A stretch of 64,000 nt of DNA from Halobacteriales archaeon QS_1_68_20. GTDB taxonomy: Archaea > Halobacteriota > Halobacteria > Halobacteriales > PXRE01. Where the stretch lies: positions 1-64,000 of the forward strand of contig PXRE01000039.1 of NCBI GenBank assembly GCA_003021085.1, read 5' to 3'. Each line of letters begins with the position of its first letter. Positions within the stretch are counted from its first letter, which is position 1. Below the pieces are notes generated by a model. That model was not told the origin of the DNA. It did not search any database and was given only the letters and a program-made list of their open reading frames with translations. Positions 16,904 through 25,374 of the stretch are shown piece after piece. The position numbers were made by a program, and so were the translations under genes.

Positions 16904-16961
16904 ACTGCTGGAGCGGTTTTCTTCCCGGTGTTCGCCGTCTTCCCACTGCACAGTGCCGTCG

Positions 16962-16988
16962 TATGGACATATGTGCATGTGTTCATAC
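16962..16988. repeat. 27-bp AT-rich near-palindrome, copy A
   Basis: Matches the copies at 22949 and 53137. Compared with copy B it differs at five positions, all transitions. Its halves are TATGGACATATG and CATGTGTTCATAC. It lies 59 bp after the stop of the preceding gene and about 94 bp before the next start. Confidence 0.75.
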
Positions 16989-17081
16989 GTACTCGACCGG
17001 CGCTTCCCTCCGTCACCTGGACCCAAGGGCGCCAGCCCCGGTTGCGCCATGTTAAAGGGTCGCCTCTCCGAACCGCCGCCG

Positions 17082-17300
17082 ATGTCGCTACTCGCCCGGT
17101 TATGGCGTCAGGTCCGGCAGCCGCTCTCGTACGCCACCGTCATCCTGGGGTCCGTCCTGGGAATCACGGCGCTGGGGATGGTTACCCGGGGCATGGTCAC
17201 CGCCGAGTCGGTGCCGTTCACGGACTTGACGGTCACGTTCTTCGGGGCCATCTTGTTGATCGGCGTCGGCATCGGCCTGCAGTGGCGCGCGCCGGGGTAA
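17082..17300 (+). CDS. small two-helix membrane protein
   Basis: The 72-residue protein (MSLLARLWRQVRQPLSYATV) has two predicted transmembrane helices at about residues 18-35 and 48-66. A start at 17049 (MLKGRLSEPPP) is possible and would add 11 residues. No family recognised. It sits between the AT-rich palindrome and a relic transposase. Confidence 0.6.
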   Translation: MSLLARLWRQVRQPLSYATVILGSVLGITALGMVTRGMVTAESVPFTDLTVTFFGAILLIGVGIGLQWRAPG

Positions 17301-17353
17301 ACTGGCGATACGCGTGTAGGGGACGAGGCCGCTCCGAAGTCCTGACTGAGATG

Positions 17354-18476
17354 TCAACTACCCCGTGAACGTTTCGCACGTTCGCGGGATTTGTCCGTGG
17401 AATCGGTCCCGTTTGGCGGATCGTGGGCAGTGAACCTTTCGGTCGGGTGAACCGTCCCGGACTTCAGGGCGTATTGACTGACGCCCCTCCGCCGCTGCGA
17501 CTGTGGACAGCGACGGAGGTACGCGTCCGCGACGTTCTTCGCGGCGTTGTAGTCGGCGTGGTTTCGGTTTCCGCATCGCTGGCACGCGAACTCGCTCCGA
17601 CTTCTCCGGTTCTCGGCGTCCGTGAACCCAAACGGATTCCGTTCAGGTCCTCGAACACGATCCCCGTGCAATCGTGCCGTAGCGCTTCGTCCACGATGCC
17701 GGTCGATACCTCGTGGAGAACGTGTTTCACGTACTCGTCTTCCCGCCCACCGCGGATCGGAGCGTTCGACGGGCACTCCGGGTCCCTTGCTGTTGCAAGC
17801 CCCCACGGGTCTCGGCATACTCCCGGCGCCTGTGGTTACGTTCTCCAGCGTCGAAGAACCGGGCCGTGGACGCAACGGCCAGTTGTTCCACGCCGAGGTC
17901 GACCCCGAGGACCGTTCCGTTCTCGGTCGTCTTCGGCGATTCCGTCTTCCGTTTTCGGAATCCGGCGTGGAGATACCAGTCACCGTCCCGGTAGTGAAGC
18001 GTCGACTGTGTGAGCTCCCACTGATCGTCGTCCAGGTACCGATAGTGATACCCATCGCCGTCCTCGGGGAGGACGAGTTCGCAACGGACTCTCTTCGCCG
18101 TCGTCGTGAGCGAAACCGTTCCGTCTTCGAACAGCGTCATCGTCCGTGCATCGTAGGTCACGGTCGGCGCAGTGAACTCCGGCTTGGAAACGTCCTTTCC
18201 GCGTTTCCGGCGACAGTTACAACTGGCAATCACCTCTGCGGCCTGATGAGTAGCGAGAACCGCGTGCTTGCTCCCGAGTTCGGTACGCTCTCGGACAGTG
18301 TCGTACGCGAGTCGTTGAACGGCGGTTTTCGACTCGTGGCTTTCCCGGGCGGCATCCACGGCGAGTTGACAACCGTCGCGCCAGGCGTCCACGGTGTCAC
18401 GGAGCAGTTCCTCTGCCGACGGGGACACGTCCAGTCGGGTTATCGCCGTTCGCCGGTGGTACTCGTCGTCGGCCAC
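17354..18476 (-). pseudogene. IS1341-type TnpB transposon nuclease, decayed
   Basis: TnpB is the RNA-guided nuclease of IS200/IS605-family elements. The N-terminal frame begins MADDEYHRRTAITRLDVSPS and includes the first RuvC Asp in TVLGVDLGVEQLAV. A frame change near 17735 leads to CTGIVFEDLNGIR with the second catalytic Glu. Another change leads to FACQRCGNRNHADYNAAKN with the last Asp, but only one of the two zinc CxxC pairs remains and about 50 residues between EDLNGIR and the zinc finger are missing. No TnpA gene is adjacent. Nonfunctional as it stands. Confidence 0.85.
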
Positions 18477-18537
18477 GACACCCGGTGCTTCCCGATGTAT
18501 CTAAAACTACGTAGCGATAGCTACCGGAGAATTGAAA

Positions 18538-18610
18538 CGTCCTGAGGGAGATTTGAACTCCCGTCCCGGGCTCCGCAAGCCCGGAGGATAGTCCACTACC
18601 CTATCAGGAC
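18538..18610 (-). tRNA. tRNA-Arg (GCG)
   Basis: On the minus strand the acceptor stem is GTCCTGA/TCAGGAC with discriminator G. The anticodon stem CGGGC/GCCCG encloses TTGCGGA, giving anticodon GCG. The T arm is GGGAG with GTTCAAATC and CTCCC. No intron. It directly follows the relic TnpB gene. Confidence 0.93.
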
Positions 18611-18733
18611 TCACCAACGGCTACGGGGGAACTACCTAAAACGCTTGCGAATTCGGGACCCGTCGGCGGACGTACTCAAAACGGCGTTTGACCTTCCCGA
18701 AGGTCTTTGATCTACAGGCTTCAACGGACTACC

Positions 18734-19222
18734 ATGAAGCGAAGACAGGTGCTCTCGCTCGCTGGCGGCGTCGGCCTGGCGACGGTGGCAGGTTGCCTGG
18801 AAGGCGGCCCCGCTGGCGACGATTCGACGGAGGAACCGGACGAGAACGAGACGCCAACGCCGACCCCCAAGCCGGCGCCCGTCCTGGCGAGCAAGTCGTT
18901 CACCGTCACCGGGACGGAGTCCGGCGAGTCCAGCCAGCGCGCGGAGGTGAGCTTCGACGACACCATCCGGATCAACGGGACGACCACCGGCAACAACGGC
19001 TGTTACACGGCGAAACTGGCGAAGGCCGACGTCCGCGACGGCACCCTGGCGGTGACCGTGAAGGCCGTCGAGGACCGGGACGACGACGAGATGTGTACGC
19101 AGGCGCTGGTGAAAATCGACTACGAGGCGACCTTCGAGTTCGAGGACGCCCTGCCGGACCGCGTCGTCGTCAAACACGACAGCATGGACGGCGTCGAGAC
19201 GGTCGTCGAGAAGGATCGCTGA
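18734..19222 (+). CDS. exported lipoprotein, function unknown
   Basis: The 162-residue protein begins MKRRQVLSLAGGVGLATVAG and has a lipobox ending VAGC at residue 20, so a Tat-type exported lipoprotein anchored at Cys is expected. An acidic Thr/Pro-rich spacer (TPTPTPKPAP) precedes a beta-rich domain of about 110 residues with two cysteines (GNNGCYTAKL and DEMCTQAL) that could form a disulfide. The start at 18734 places the signal at the N terminus; a start 27 bases upstream is less likely. Confidence 0.82.
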   Translation: MKRRQVLSLAGGVGLATVAGCLEGGPAGDDSTEEPDENETPTPTPKPAPVLASKSFTVTGTESGESSQRAEVSFDDTIRINGTTTGNNGCYTAKLAKADVRDGTLAVTVKAVEDRDDDEMCTQALVKIDYEATFEFEDALPDRVVVKHDSMDGVETVVEKDR

Positions 19223-19310
19223 CGCGGCCGGAATCTGGTCGCCCGGCGGCGACGAAGCGAAAACCGGGTGGGCCGTTGGAATTTTGCCACGTGCCGCCGT
19301 CGTCCCCGGC

Positions 19311-20057
19311 ATGACAGTCATTCGAACGGAGGGCCTGACGAAGACGTACGGCGACCTCCGGGCGCTGGACGGCCTGAACCTCTCGGTCGAGGCGGGCGAC
19401 CTGTTCGGCCTGCTGGGGCCGAACGGGGCCGGCAAGTCGACCACCATCGCCGTCCTGACCGGGCAACTCGCGCCCGACGGCGGGACCGCCGAGGTGCTGG
19501 GTACCGACCCCGTCGCCGATCCCATCGAGGTCCGGCGGACGGTCGGCATCCTCCCCGAGAAGGAGACGCCCCCGAGTTTCCTGACGCCGAGGGAGTACTT
19601 CTCGTTCGTCGGCACGGTACGGGGCCTGGACGAACGGGTCGTCGAGGAGCGCGTCGGCGAGTGGGCCGACCGCCTCGGCCTCGACGGGAAACTCGACACG
19701 ATCAGCACCGACCTCTCTCGGGGCCAGCAGCAGAAGACCATGATCGCGGCGGCGTTCCTCCACGACCCCGACCTGGTCTTCATCGACGAACCGCTTGCCA
19801 ACCTCGACCCGGTGGTCCAGGAGAGCGTCAAGCGGTTCCTCGTCGACTACCGCGACGCGGGCAACACCGTCTTCCTGTCGACCCACCACCTCGAAGTGGC
19901 CGAGGAGGTCTGCACCCGCGTCGGGTTCGTCAACCGCGGGCGGCTCGTGGCCGAGCGCGACCCCGCGGCGCTGCCCGACGGCGAGACGCTGCTGGACGCC
20001 TTCATGGACAGCGTCGAGGACGTCGAGGACGCCGAACTGGCCGCCGCGCCGGGGTGA
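19311..20057 (+). CDS. ABC transporter ATP-binding protein
   Basis: The 248-residue protein has Walker A GPNGAGKST near residue 38, the signature DLSRGQQQKTMIA near 135, Walker B DLVFIDEPLANLD near 155 and the switch histidine in FLSTHH. This is the CcmA/NatA-like branch that pairs with an ABC-2 type membrane protein. The permease gene follows after 3 bases. Substrate and direction cannot be told from sequence; export is more usual for this branch and no binding protein is present. Confidence 0.93.
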   Translation: MTVIRTEGLTKTYGDLRALDGLNLSVEAGDLFGLLGPNGAGKSTTIAVLTGQLAPDGGTAEVLGTDPVADPIEVRRTVGILPEKETPPSFLTPREYFSFVGTVRGLDERVVEERVGEWADRLGLDGKLDTISTDLSRGQQQKTMIAAAFLHDPDLVFIDEPLANLDPVVQESVKRFLVDYRDAGNTVFLSTHHLEVAEEVCTRVGFVNRGRLVAERDPAALPDGETLLDAFMDSVEDVEDAELAAAPG

Positions 20058-20060
20058 ACG

Positions 20061-21614
20061 ATGGCGGACGACCGACTCGCCGCGGACGGTGGCTCTGCCG
20101 CCGACGCCGCCCCTGCCACCGCCGATGGCCGCCAGTCCCGGAGCGGGTCGGCCATCGCCAGGACCGTGTTCACCGCGATGATGCGGGAGGAGTGGCGGAT
20201 GCACGCGAACCTGTTCGGCGCCCGCCGGTTCGCGGCGTTCCCGCTGGTGATCACGCTCCTGACGGCGGGCGGGGTGGCCTTCCTGACCTACGCCGGCATC
20301 GCCATGGACACCGTCGTCCTCGGGGTCCACGCGCTGGTGTTCCTGTTCGGCCTCCAGACGGGCACCGTCGGCTTCCTCGGCCGGGACGCCATGCGTGACC
20401 TGCTGGGCGACGTCACGATGCTGGTGTTCACCTCGCGCACGCTCCCCGTATCGCGGCGGCGCCTCCTGTGCATCTTCCTCCTCAAGGACCTGCTGTACTA
20501 CACGACGTTCTTCGTGGTGCCGCTGACGCTCGCGTTCGTCCCCCCGGCGCTCTCGCTGACCCCGGTCGCGGCCGGCGCGAGCGCGTCCACGGGGCCCCTG
20601 GCACTCTCGGCGATTCCCGCGCTGTGGCTCTCGCTGACGATGACCTTCCCCTATGGCATCGTAGTCACGCTGTCGCTGGTGGGTCTCTCGACCCGGGGCG
20701 GGGTCGGGAAGGCCGTGATGCTCGGCGGAGCCGTCGCGCTCGGCCTGGCCGTCGTCTCGGGCGTCAACGTCCTCGCCGTGACGCCGTACGCGGTGTACGC
20801 CGACCCGTCGCTGGCGACGGCCGCGGTCGGACTCCTCCCCGTCCCGGTGCTGGCGGCCGTCGGCGTCGCCATCTACGACCCCGAGGACTCCAGTCCGGCC
20901 CGGACGGCCGGGAACACGCTCTCGGCCTGGGCCGGCCGACTGGGCGAGGACCGCGTCCTGGTCGCCCGGAGTCTGCTGGACGTCCACCGCTCCAGCGGCG
21001 GCCTGTTCAAGGTGCTGTTCTCGGCGGGTATCCTGTTCACGGTCGCCGCGTTCCTGGTCGAACTCGTCACGCCCATCGTCGGGACCCGTCCCTCGACCGG
21101 GGTGGCGTTCGGCGCGCTGTTGGGCCTGTCGGCGTTCACGACCTACAACTGGCTCACGCAGTTCGACGACCCCGACGAGTACCTGCGGCTCCCGCTGGGG
21201 CTGGAGGCGGTCTTCGCCGCGAAGTTACGGGCGTTCCTGGTGCTGTCCGTGCCCGTGGGACTCGCCTTCCTGGCTGGTGCCGTCGCCTGGTGGGGTGCGC
21301 GCCCGCTGGAGGTGGTCGTCGGCGCGCTGTTACTGGTCGGCCTACAGGTGTACCTGTTCGGGCTAGTGACCTACCTCACGGGCTTCTCGCCCAACGAGTT
21401 CCTGTTCGACACGGTGCTGTTCGCGGGGTTCGGCGTCGCCGTCGCGGTGCCGCTGGTCCCGGTGCTGGTGGTCGGACTGGTCGTGGTGCCCGTCCCGACC
21501 ACGCTACTGGCGGCGCTGGCGGTCGGGGCCGTACTCGCGGCCCTGGTGGGACTCTGGCTGTACCGGCGGGCGGTGCCGAAGTGGACCGCTGCCTACCGAA
21601 GCGGCGAGGTGTGA
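20061..21614 (+). CDS. ABC-2 type transporter permease
   Basis: The 517-residue protein has about twelve hydrophobic segments (for example FPLVITLLTAGGVAFLTYAG near 55-74 and AVALGLAVVSGVNVLAVTPY near 222-241), preceded by a polar N terminus of about 35 residues. It starts 3 bases after the ATPase stop, so the two form one transporter. Two similar halves of about six helices suggest internal duplication. Substrate unknown. Confidence 0.88.
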   Translation: MADDRLAADGGSAADAAPATADGRQSRSGSAIARTVFTAMMREEWRMHANLFGARRFAAFPLVITLLTAGGVAFLTYAGIAMDTVVLGVHALVFLFGLQTGTVGFLGRDAMRDLLGDVTMLVFTSRTLPVSRRRLLCIFLLKDLLYYTTFFVVPLTLAFVPPALSLTPVAAGASASTGPLALSAIPALWLSLTMTFPYGIVVTLSLVGLSTRGGVGKAVMLGGAVALGLAVVSGVNVLAVTPYAVYADPSLATAAVGLLPVPVLAAVGVAIYDPEDSSPARTAGNTLSAWAGRLGEDRVLVARSLLDVHRSSGGLFKVLFSAGILFTVAAFLVELVTPIVGTRPSTGVAFGALLGLSAFTTYNWLTQFDDPDEYLRLPLGLEAVFAAKLRAFLVLSVPVGLAFLAGAVAWWGARPLEVVVGALLLVGLQVYLFGLVTYLTGFSPNEFLFDTVLFAGFGVAVAVPLVPVLVVGLVVVPVPTTLLAALAVGAVLAALVGLWLYRRAVPKWTAAYRSGEV

Positions 21615-21632
21615 GCGGCCGCGGCGGGGCCG

Positions 21633-22604
21633 TCAGGCTCCGCCACCGTCGCCGTCGCCGCCACCGTCGTCACCGCCGCCGTCGACCGTCACGAACCCCA
21701 CGTCGATGACGGCCTGGCCCTCCTCCGTGTAGGTGCCGTCCTCCTGGCCGCCGCTCTTGACGAAGTCGTACGTGCCGTTGCCGTTGGTGTCCATGTGCGG
21801 CATGGCGATCAACGGCTGGTCGTCCTGCAGGCTGTCCTGGTCGAACTGCGCGCCGGGAACGCCCGTGTACAGGTCGACGTCGACGTCCCCGTGGCGGCCG
21901 GCGTCGAGGGCTTCGGAGACGCCGACGACGCTCTCGACGACTTGCCCCTCCAATAGGGTGGCGTCGTGGATGGCGACGAAGCCGCCCTGCGGGAGCGTCG
22001 CCTGCTGGACCGTGACGCTGGATCCGTCGGAGGCCTGGTTCTGGAACTCGGCGCCGGCGCCCAGGGCGGCGAACGCCGCGTCGATGACCGGTTGGTTGTT
22101 CGTGAGGTACGGGCCGTCCTTGACGCCGCCGGAGGTCACGAAGTCGTAGCTGCCGCTCTCGTCGGCGTCGAAGTGCGGCATCGCGACCAGCAACTGGCTC
22201 TGTGAGAGCGCCGACTGGTCGAACTGTGCCCCCGGGACGTCCCGGAACAGCGGGACCATCACGTCGTTGTGTTCACCGGGTTCGAGGACGTCGCTGACGC
22301 CGATGACGCTCTCGACGGCCTGGCCCTGGAACAGGCGGGCGTCGTGGATGGCGACGAATCCCCCCAGGGAGACGAGGACCGTGTCGACGACGACGCGGTC
22401 GCCGGCGCCCGTCTGGTTGGTGAACCTGACTTCCGCCCTGTCGTGGACCGCCTCGGCTTCGGCGAACGTCTCGGCGTCGACCGCGTCGGTCAGCGACACC
22501 CCCATGCCGCCGATCAACGCGGTGGTACTCAGGAACCTGCGCCGCGACTGGCCGCGTTCGTCGTCCGTCTCGGATCGTTGGGTGTTCTGCGGGTCTCCGT
22601 TCAT
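21633..22604 (-). CDS. Tat-exported protein with two DUF7282-like repeats
   Basis: The 323-residue protein has a twin-arginine signal (SRRRFLSTTALIGGMGVSL near residue 22) and two tandem domains of about 110 residues. Each contains GGFVAIHDA, then an L.GQ.VES.IGVS motif, GEH.DV or GRH.DV, FDQ..L...Q.L.AMPH.D and a YDFV.SGG end. This repeated surface domain is common in haloarchaeal exported proteins of unknown function. The C-terminal glycine-rich tail has no obvious membrane anchor. Confidence 0.85.
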   Translation of the reverse strand: MNGDPQNTQRSETDDERGQSRRRFLSTTALIGGMGVSLTDAVDAETFAEAEAVHDRAEVRFTNQTGAGDRVVVDTVLVSLGGFVAIHDARLFQGQAVESVIGVSDVLEPGEHNDVMVPLFRDVPGAQFDQSALSQSQLLVAMPHFDADESGSYDFVTSGGVKDGPYLTNNQPVIDAAFAALGAGAEFQNQASDGSSVTVQQATLPQGGFVAIHDATLLEGQVVESVVGVSEALDAGRHGDVDVDLYTGVPGAQFDQDSLQDDQPLIAMPHMDTNGNGTYDFVKSGGQEDGTYTEEGQAVIDVGFVTVDGGGDDGGGDGDGGGA

Positions 22605-22948
22605 GGTGTATCCCCTACACCTCCACCGAATTCGCCTAGGGCCGGACGCGAAAAGGAACTACTTACCGTCCCATTCTCCCGTTGTTCCGCACCCGCCTGC
22701 GTTTGCTTTCGGACCGCTGACTGTCGACTCCCCGGTGGTTGGCCGACGGTGGTCGGATACCGGCGCGTTACCTTCCCGCGGCACCGTCGAATTCGCCCGC
22801 GACGGGCGCTGAATGTGAAATATCCGCGTCGGCGCCCGACGGGGTTTTGATTTTCCCCTTCCGTCCGGTTTTCGAGGGTCGATAGGACGGTGAAAATTGA
22901 GACGTCCCCGGGTCACCGCCCGCCCACGGATCGGACATGCGGGGGTTA

Positions 22949-22975
22949 TATGAATATATGTACATATGTTCATAT
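22949..22975. repeat. 27-bp AT-rich near-palindrome, copy B
   Basis: The best palindrome of the three copies. Halves TATGAATATATG and CATATGTTCATA are complementary at all but one position pair around the centre TGTACA. It lies 293 bp upstream of the RPA start and 345 bp from the divergent gene's start. Confidence 0.85.
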
Positions 22976-23015
22976 ATCCTCTCACAGCCGCGCGAGTCGA
23001 GCGCGCGGGGGCTTT

Positions 23016-23105
23016 CCGCGTGTTGCTGACCACGCCACCACCGACAGAACGCGTGAGGACCCGCGTGTTGCTGACCACGCCACCACCGACAGAACGCGTG
23101 AGGAC
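23016..23105. repeat. perfect 45-bp tandem duplication
   Basis: The unit begins CCGCGTGTTGCTGACCACGC and ends GCGTGAGGAC; copies 23016-23060 and 23061-23105 are identical. With only two copies and no spacer it is not a CRISPR array. Perfect identity implies a recent event. Confidence 0.95.
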
Positions 23106-23267
23106 CGGCATTGAATCCACACCTATCGTCCGAACGTTCATAAGCGAAGGCGGGACCACACTTCGCCATGCCCGATCGACCACGAACCGAAAATCGCCGG
23201 ATGGAACGGCTGTCTCCGGGCAAGGACAACGCTTATGCGGCGGCCTGACCTCCAGTCGGACACGATT

Positions 23268-24728
23268 ATGGGCGCCATCGAGGACATTCACGAGGACCTC
23301 GACGCCGACGTCTCGCTGGAGGAGTTCCGCGAGGCCGTCGAGGCCAAGGTCGAGCAGATGGGCGGGCTCGCCGACGAGGAGACCGCCGCCATGCTGGTCG
23401 CCCACGAACTCGACGACGAGGAGGTCGAGGGAGTCGCCGACGTCGAACCCGGGATGGAGGAGGTCACCTTCCTGGCGAAGGTAGTCGGGGTCAGTGACCT
23501 CCGGACGTTCGAGCGCGACGGCGACGACGAGGACGGCCGGGTGATCAACGTCGAGGTGGCCGACGAGTCCGGGTCCGTCCGCGCGGCGTTCTGGGACCAG
23601 CAGGCCCAGGCGGTCGACGACGGCGAGATCGAGGTCGGCGACGTCCTCCGGATCAAGGGCCGCCCGAAGGAGGGCCTCAACGGCGTCGAGGTCAGCGTCG
23701 ATCGCGCCGAGGTCGACGACGACGCCGAGGTCGACATCGACCTGCGTGACACCTACCGCGTCGAGGACCTCTCGCTGGGCCTCTCGGACGTCGACCTCCG
23801 GGGGAAGCTGCTGGATACGGACTCGATCCGCACCTTCGACCGCGACGACGGCTCCCAGGGCCGCGTCTCGAACCTCGTGGTCGGCGACGAGACCGGCCGC
23901 ATCCGGGTGACCCTCTGGGACGAGCGGGCCGACCGGGCCGAGGAACTCGACCCCGGCGTCTCCGTGGAGGTGGTCGACGGCTACGTGCGCGAGCGCGACG
24001 GCGACCTCGAACTCCACGTCGGCGACCGCGGAGCCGTCGAGGTGATCGACGAAGACGTCGAGTACGTCCCCGACACGACCGACATCGACGACGTGGAGAT
24101 CGGCCAGACGGTCGACCTGGCGGGGGTAATCCGGTCGGCCGACTCCAAGCGGACCTTCGAGCGCGACGACGGCTCCGAGGGGCAGGTCCGGAACGTCCGC
24201 GTGCAGGACGGCACCGGCGACATCCGGGTGGCGCTGTGGGGCGAGAAGGCCGACCTCGACCTCGGCCCGGGCGACGAGGTCCACCTCGCGGACGTCCGAA
24301 CCGAGGACGGCTGGCAGGACGACGTCGAGGCGGCCGCCAACTGGCGCTCGACGGTCACCGTCGTCGACGCGGCCGCACCCGAGCCGGAGGAGACCGACGA
24401 CGACGCGACCGGACTGGACGCCTTCGCGGGCGACGGGGGGACGGCGACCGAGGACGGCGACGGCGGTACCCAGGCCGGCGCGGGCGCCGGCGACGGTGAC
24501 GCCAGCGACGATTCCGCGGGCGGCGACGCTGGCGGAATCACCGCCCGCGAGGACGGCGAGTCGGTCTCGTTCACCGGCACCGTCGTCCAGGCGGGCGACC
24601 CCGTGGTGCTGGACGACGGCGAGGAGACGCTCGCGGTCGAGACCGGCGCCGACGTCACCCTCGGTCAGGAGGTCACCGCTCGCGGAACGATGCGTGACGG
24701 CCGACTCGTCGCCGACGAGGTGCTGTAG
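23268..24728 (+). CDS. rpa: replication protein A, multi-OB-fold ssDNA-binding protein
   Basis: The 486-residue protein binds single-stranded DNA in replication and repair. It has an N-terminal helical segment (MGAIEDIHEDLDADVSLEEF) and then three OB folds marked by repeated phrases: RTFERDGDDEDGRVINVEVA, RTFDRDDGSQGRVSNLVVGD and RTFERDDGSEGQVRNVRVQD. An acidic linker (about 375-425) leads to a fourth short OB-like domain at the C terminus (SFTGTVVQAGDPVVLDDGEE). It matches the stand-alone haloarchaeal RPA type without a zinc finger. A start at 23235 is possible, but 23268 matches the family N terminus. Confidence 0.93.
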   Translation: MGAIEDIHEDLDADVSLEEFREAVEAKVEQMGGLADEETAAMLVAHELDDEEVEGVADVEPGMEEVTFLAKVVGVSDLRTFERDGDDEDGRVINVEVADESGSVRAAFWDQQAQAVDDGEIEVGDVLRIKGRPKEGLNGVEVSVDRAEVDDDAEVDIDLRDTYRVEDLSLGLSDVDLRGKLLDTDSIRTFDRDDGSQGRVSNLVVGDETGRIRVTLWDERADRAEELDPGVSVEVVDGYVRERDGDLELHVGDRGAVEVIDEDVEYVPDTTDIDDVEIGQTVDLAGVIRSADSKRTFERDDGSEGQVRNVRVQDGTGDIRVALWGEKADLDLGPGDEVHLADVRTEDGWQDDVEAAANWRSTVTVVDAAAPEPEETDDDATGLDAFAGDGGTATEDGDGGTQAGAGAGDGDASDDSAGGDAGGITAREDGESVSFTGTVVQAGDPVVLDDGEETLAVETGADVTLGQEVTARGTMRDGRLVADEVL

Positions 24729-24905
24729 GCGAGTTTTCTCGGCCAGTTCGGATCACACGTCGAGCGGATCGTCGGGGGCGCCCACCGCGCGACCGCCCGG
24801 CGGTCGGCCGTCCGACCGGTCGCCGACGCCACCACACGTCGCGGTCGCTCAGCGGCCCAGAGACGCTACGGAAAACGTTAAGGCGGCCACTGCCGCCCCT
24901 CCGTT

Positions 24906-25343
24906 ATGAGCGTCGAGTTACCGTTCGCCCCGGTGGACGCGATCATCCGGCGGAACGCTGGCACGTTGCGAGTCAGTGCCGAGGCCGCCGAGGAACTGGC
25001 ACGTCGCATCCAGGACTACGGTGCCGACCTCGCCATCGACGCCGCCGAGCGGGCGACGGCCGACGACCGCAAGACCCTGATGGCCGAGGACTTCGGCGTC
25101 GAATCGGTCGTCGACAAGGACGAGGTGGAACTCCCCATCGCCCCGGTCGACCGGATCGCCCGCCTGCGGATCGACGACCGCTACCGGGTCTCGATGGACG
25201 CCCGCGTGGCGCTGGCGGACATCCTGGAGGACTACGCGGACAACGTCGCGGAGGCCGCGGCCATCCTCGCGCGGCACGCCGACCGCAGAACCGTAAAGGC
25301 CGAGGACGTCCAAACGTACTTCGAACTGTTCGACCAGCGATGA
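24906..25343 (+). CDS. two-domain (tandem) archaeal histone
   Basis: The 145-residue protein carries two histone folds in one chain, the usual haloarchaeal form: first ELPFAPVDAIIRRN to LMAEDFGV (residues 4-66), second ELPIAPVDRIARLR to VKAEDVQTYFEL (residues 75-142). Each has the (L/I)P.APV start and K/R-T...ED end of histone folds. It is strongly acidic, as in halophiles. It lies 31 bp ahead of an HDAC-like gene, probably in one transcript. Confidence 0.95.
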   Translation: MSVELPFAPVDAIIRRNAGTLRVSAEAAEELARRIQDYGADLAIDAAERATADDRKTLMAEDFGVESVVDKDEVELPIAPVDRIARLRIDDRYRVSMDARVALADILEDYADNVAEAAAILARHADRRTVKAEDVQTYFELFDQR

Positions 25344-25374
25344 CCGACCACCGACGGACCGTCACCGCCAGCAG

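Larger units (their letters stand above)
22605..23267. other. 663-bp intergenic region with repeats, no gene seen
   Basis: Between the exported DUF7282-like protein and RPA I find no convincing coding sequence. It contains the second 27-bp palindrome (22949-22975), a GC-rich stretch with the phrase GGGGGCTTTCCG shared with the dispersed repeat at 34 kb, and a perfect 45-bp tandem duplication (23016-23105). Promoters for the flanking divergent genes must also lie here. Confidence 0.7.

Noticed and set aside
23016-23105. Possible CRISPR repeats upstream of RPA
   Set aside because: Only two units, directly adjacent without spacer, and no cas genes; a plain tandem duplication.
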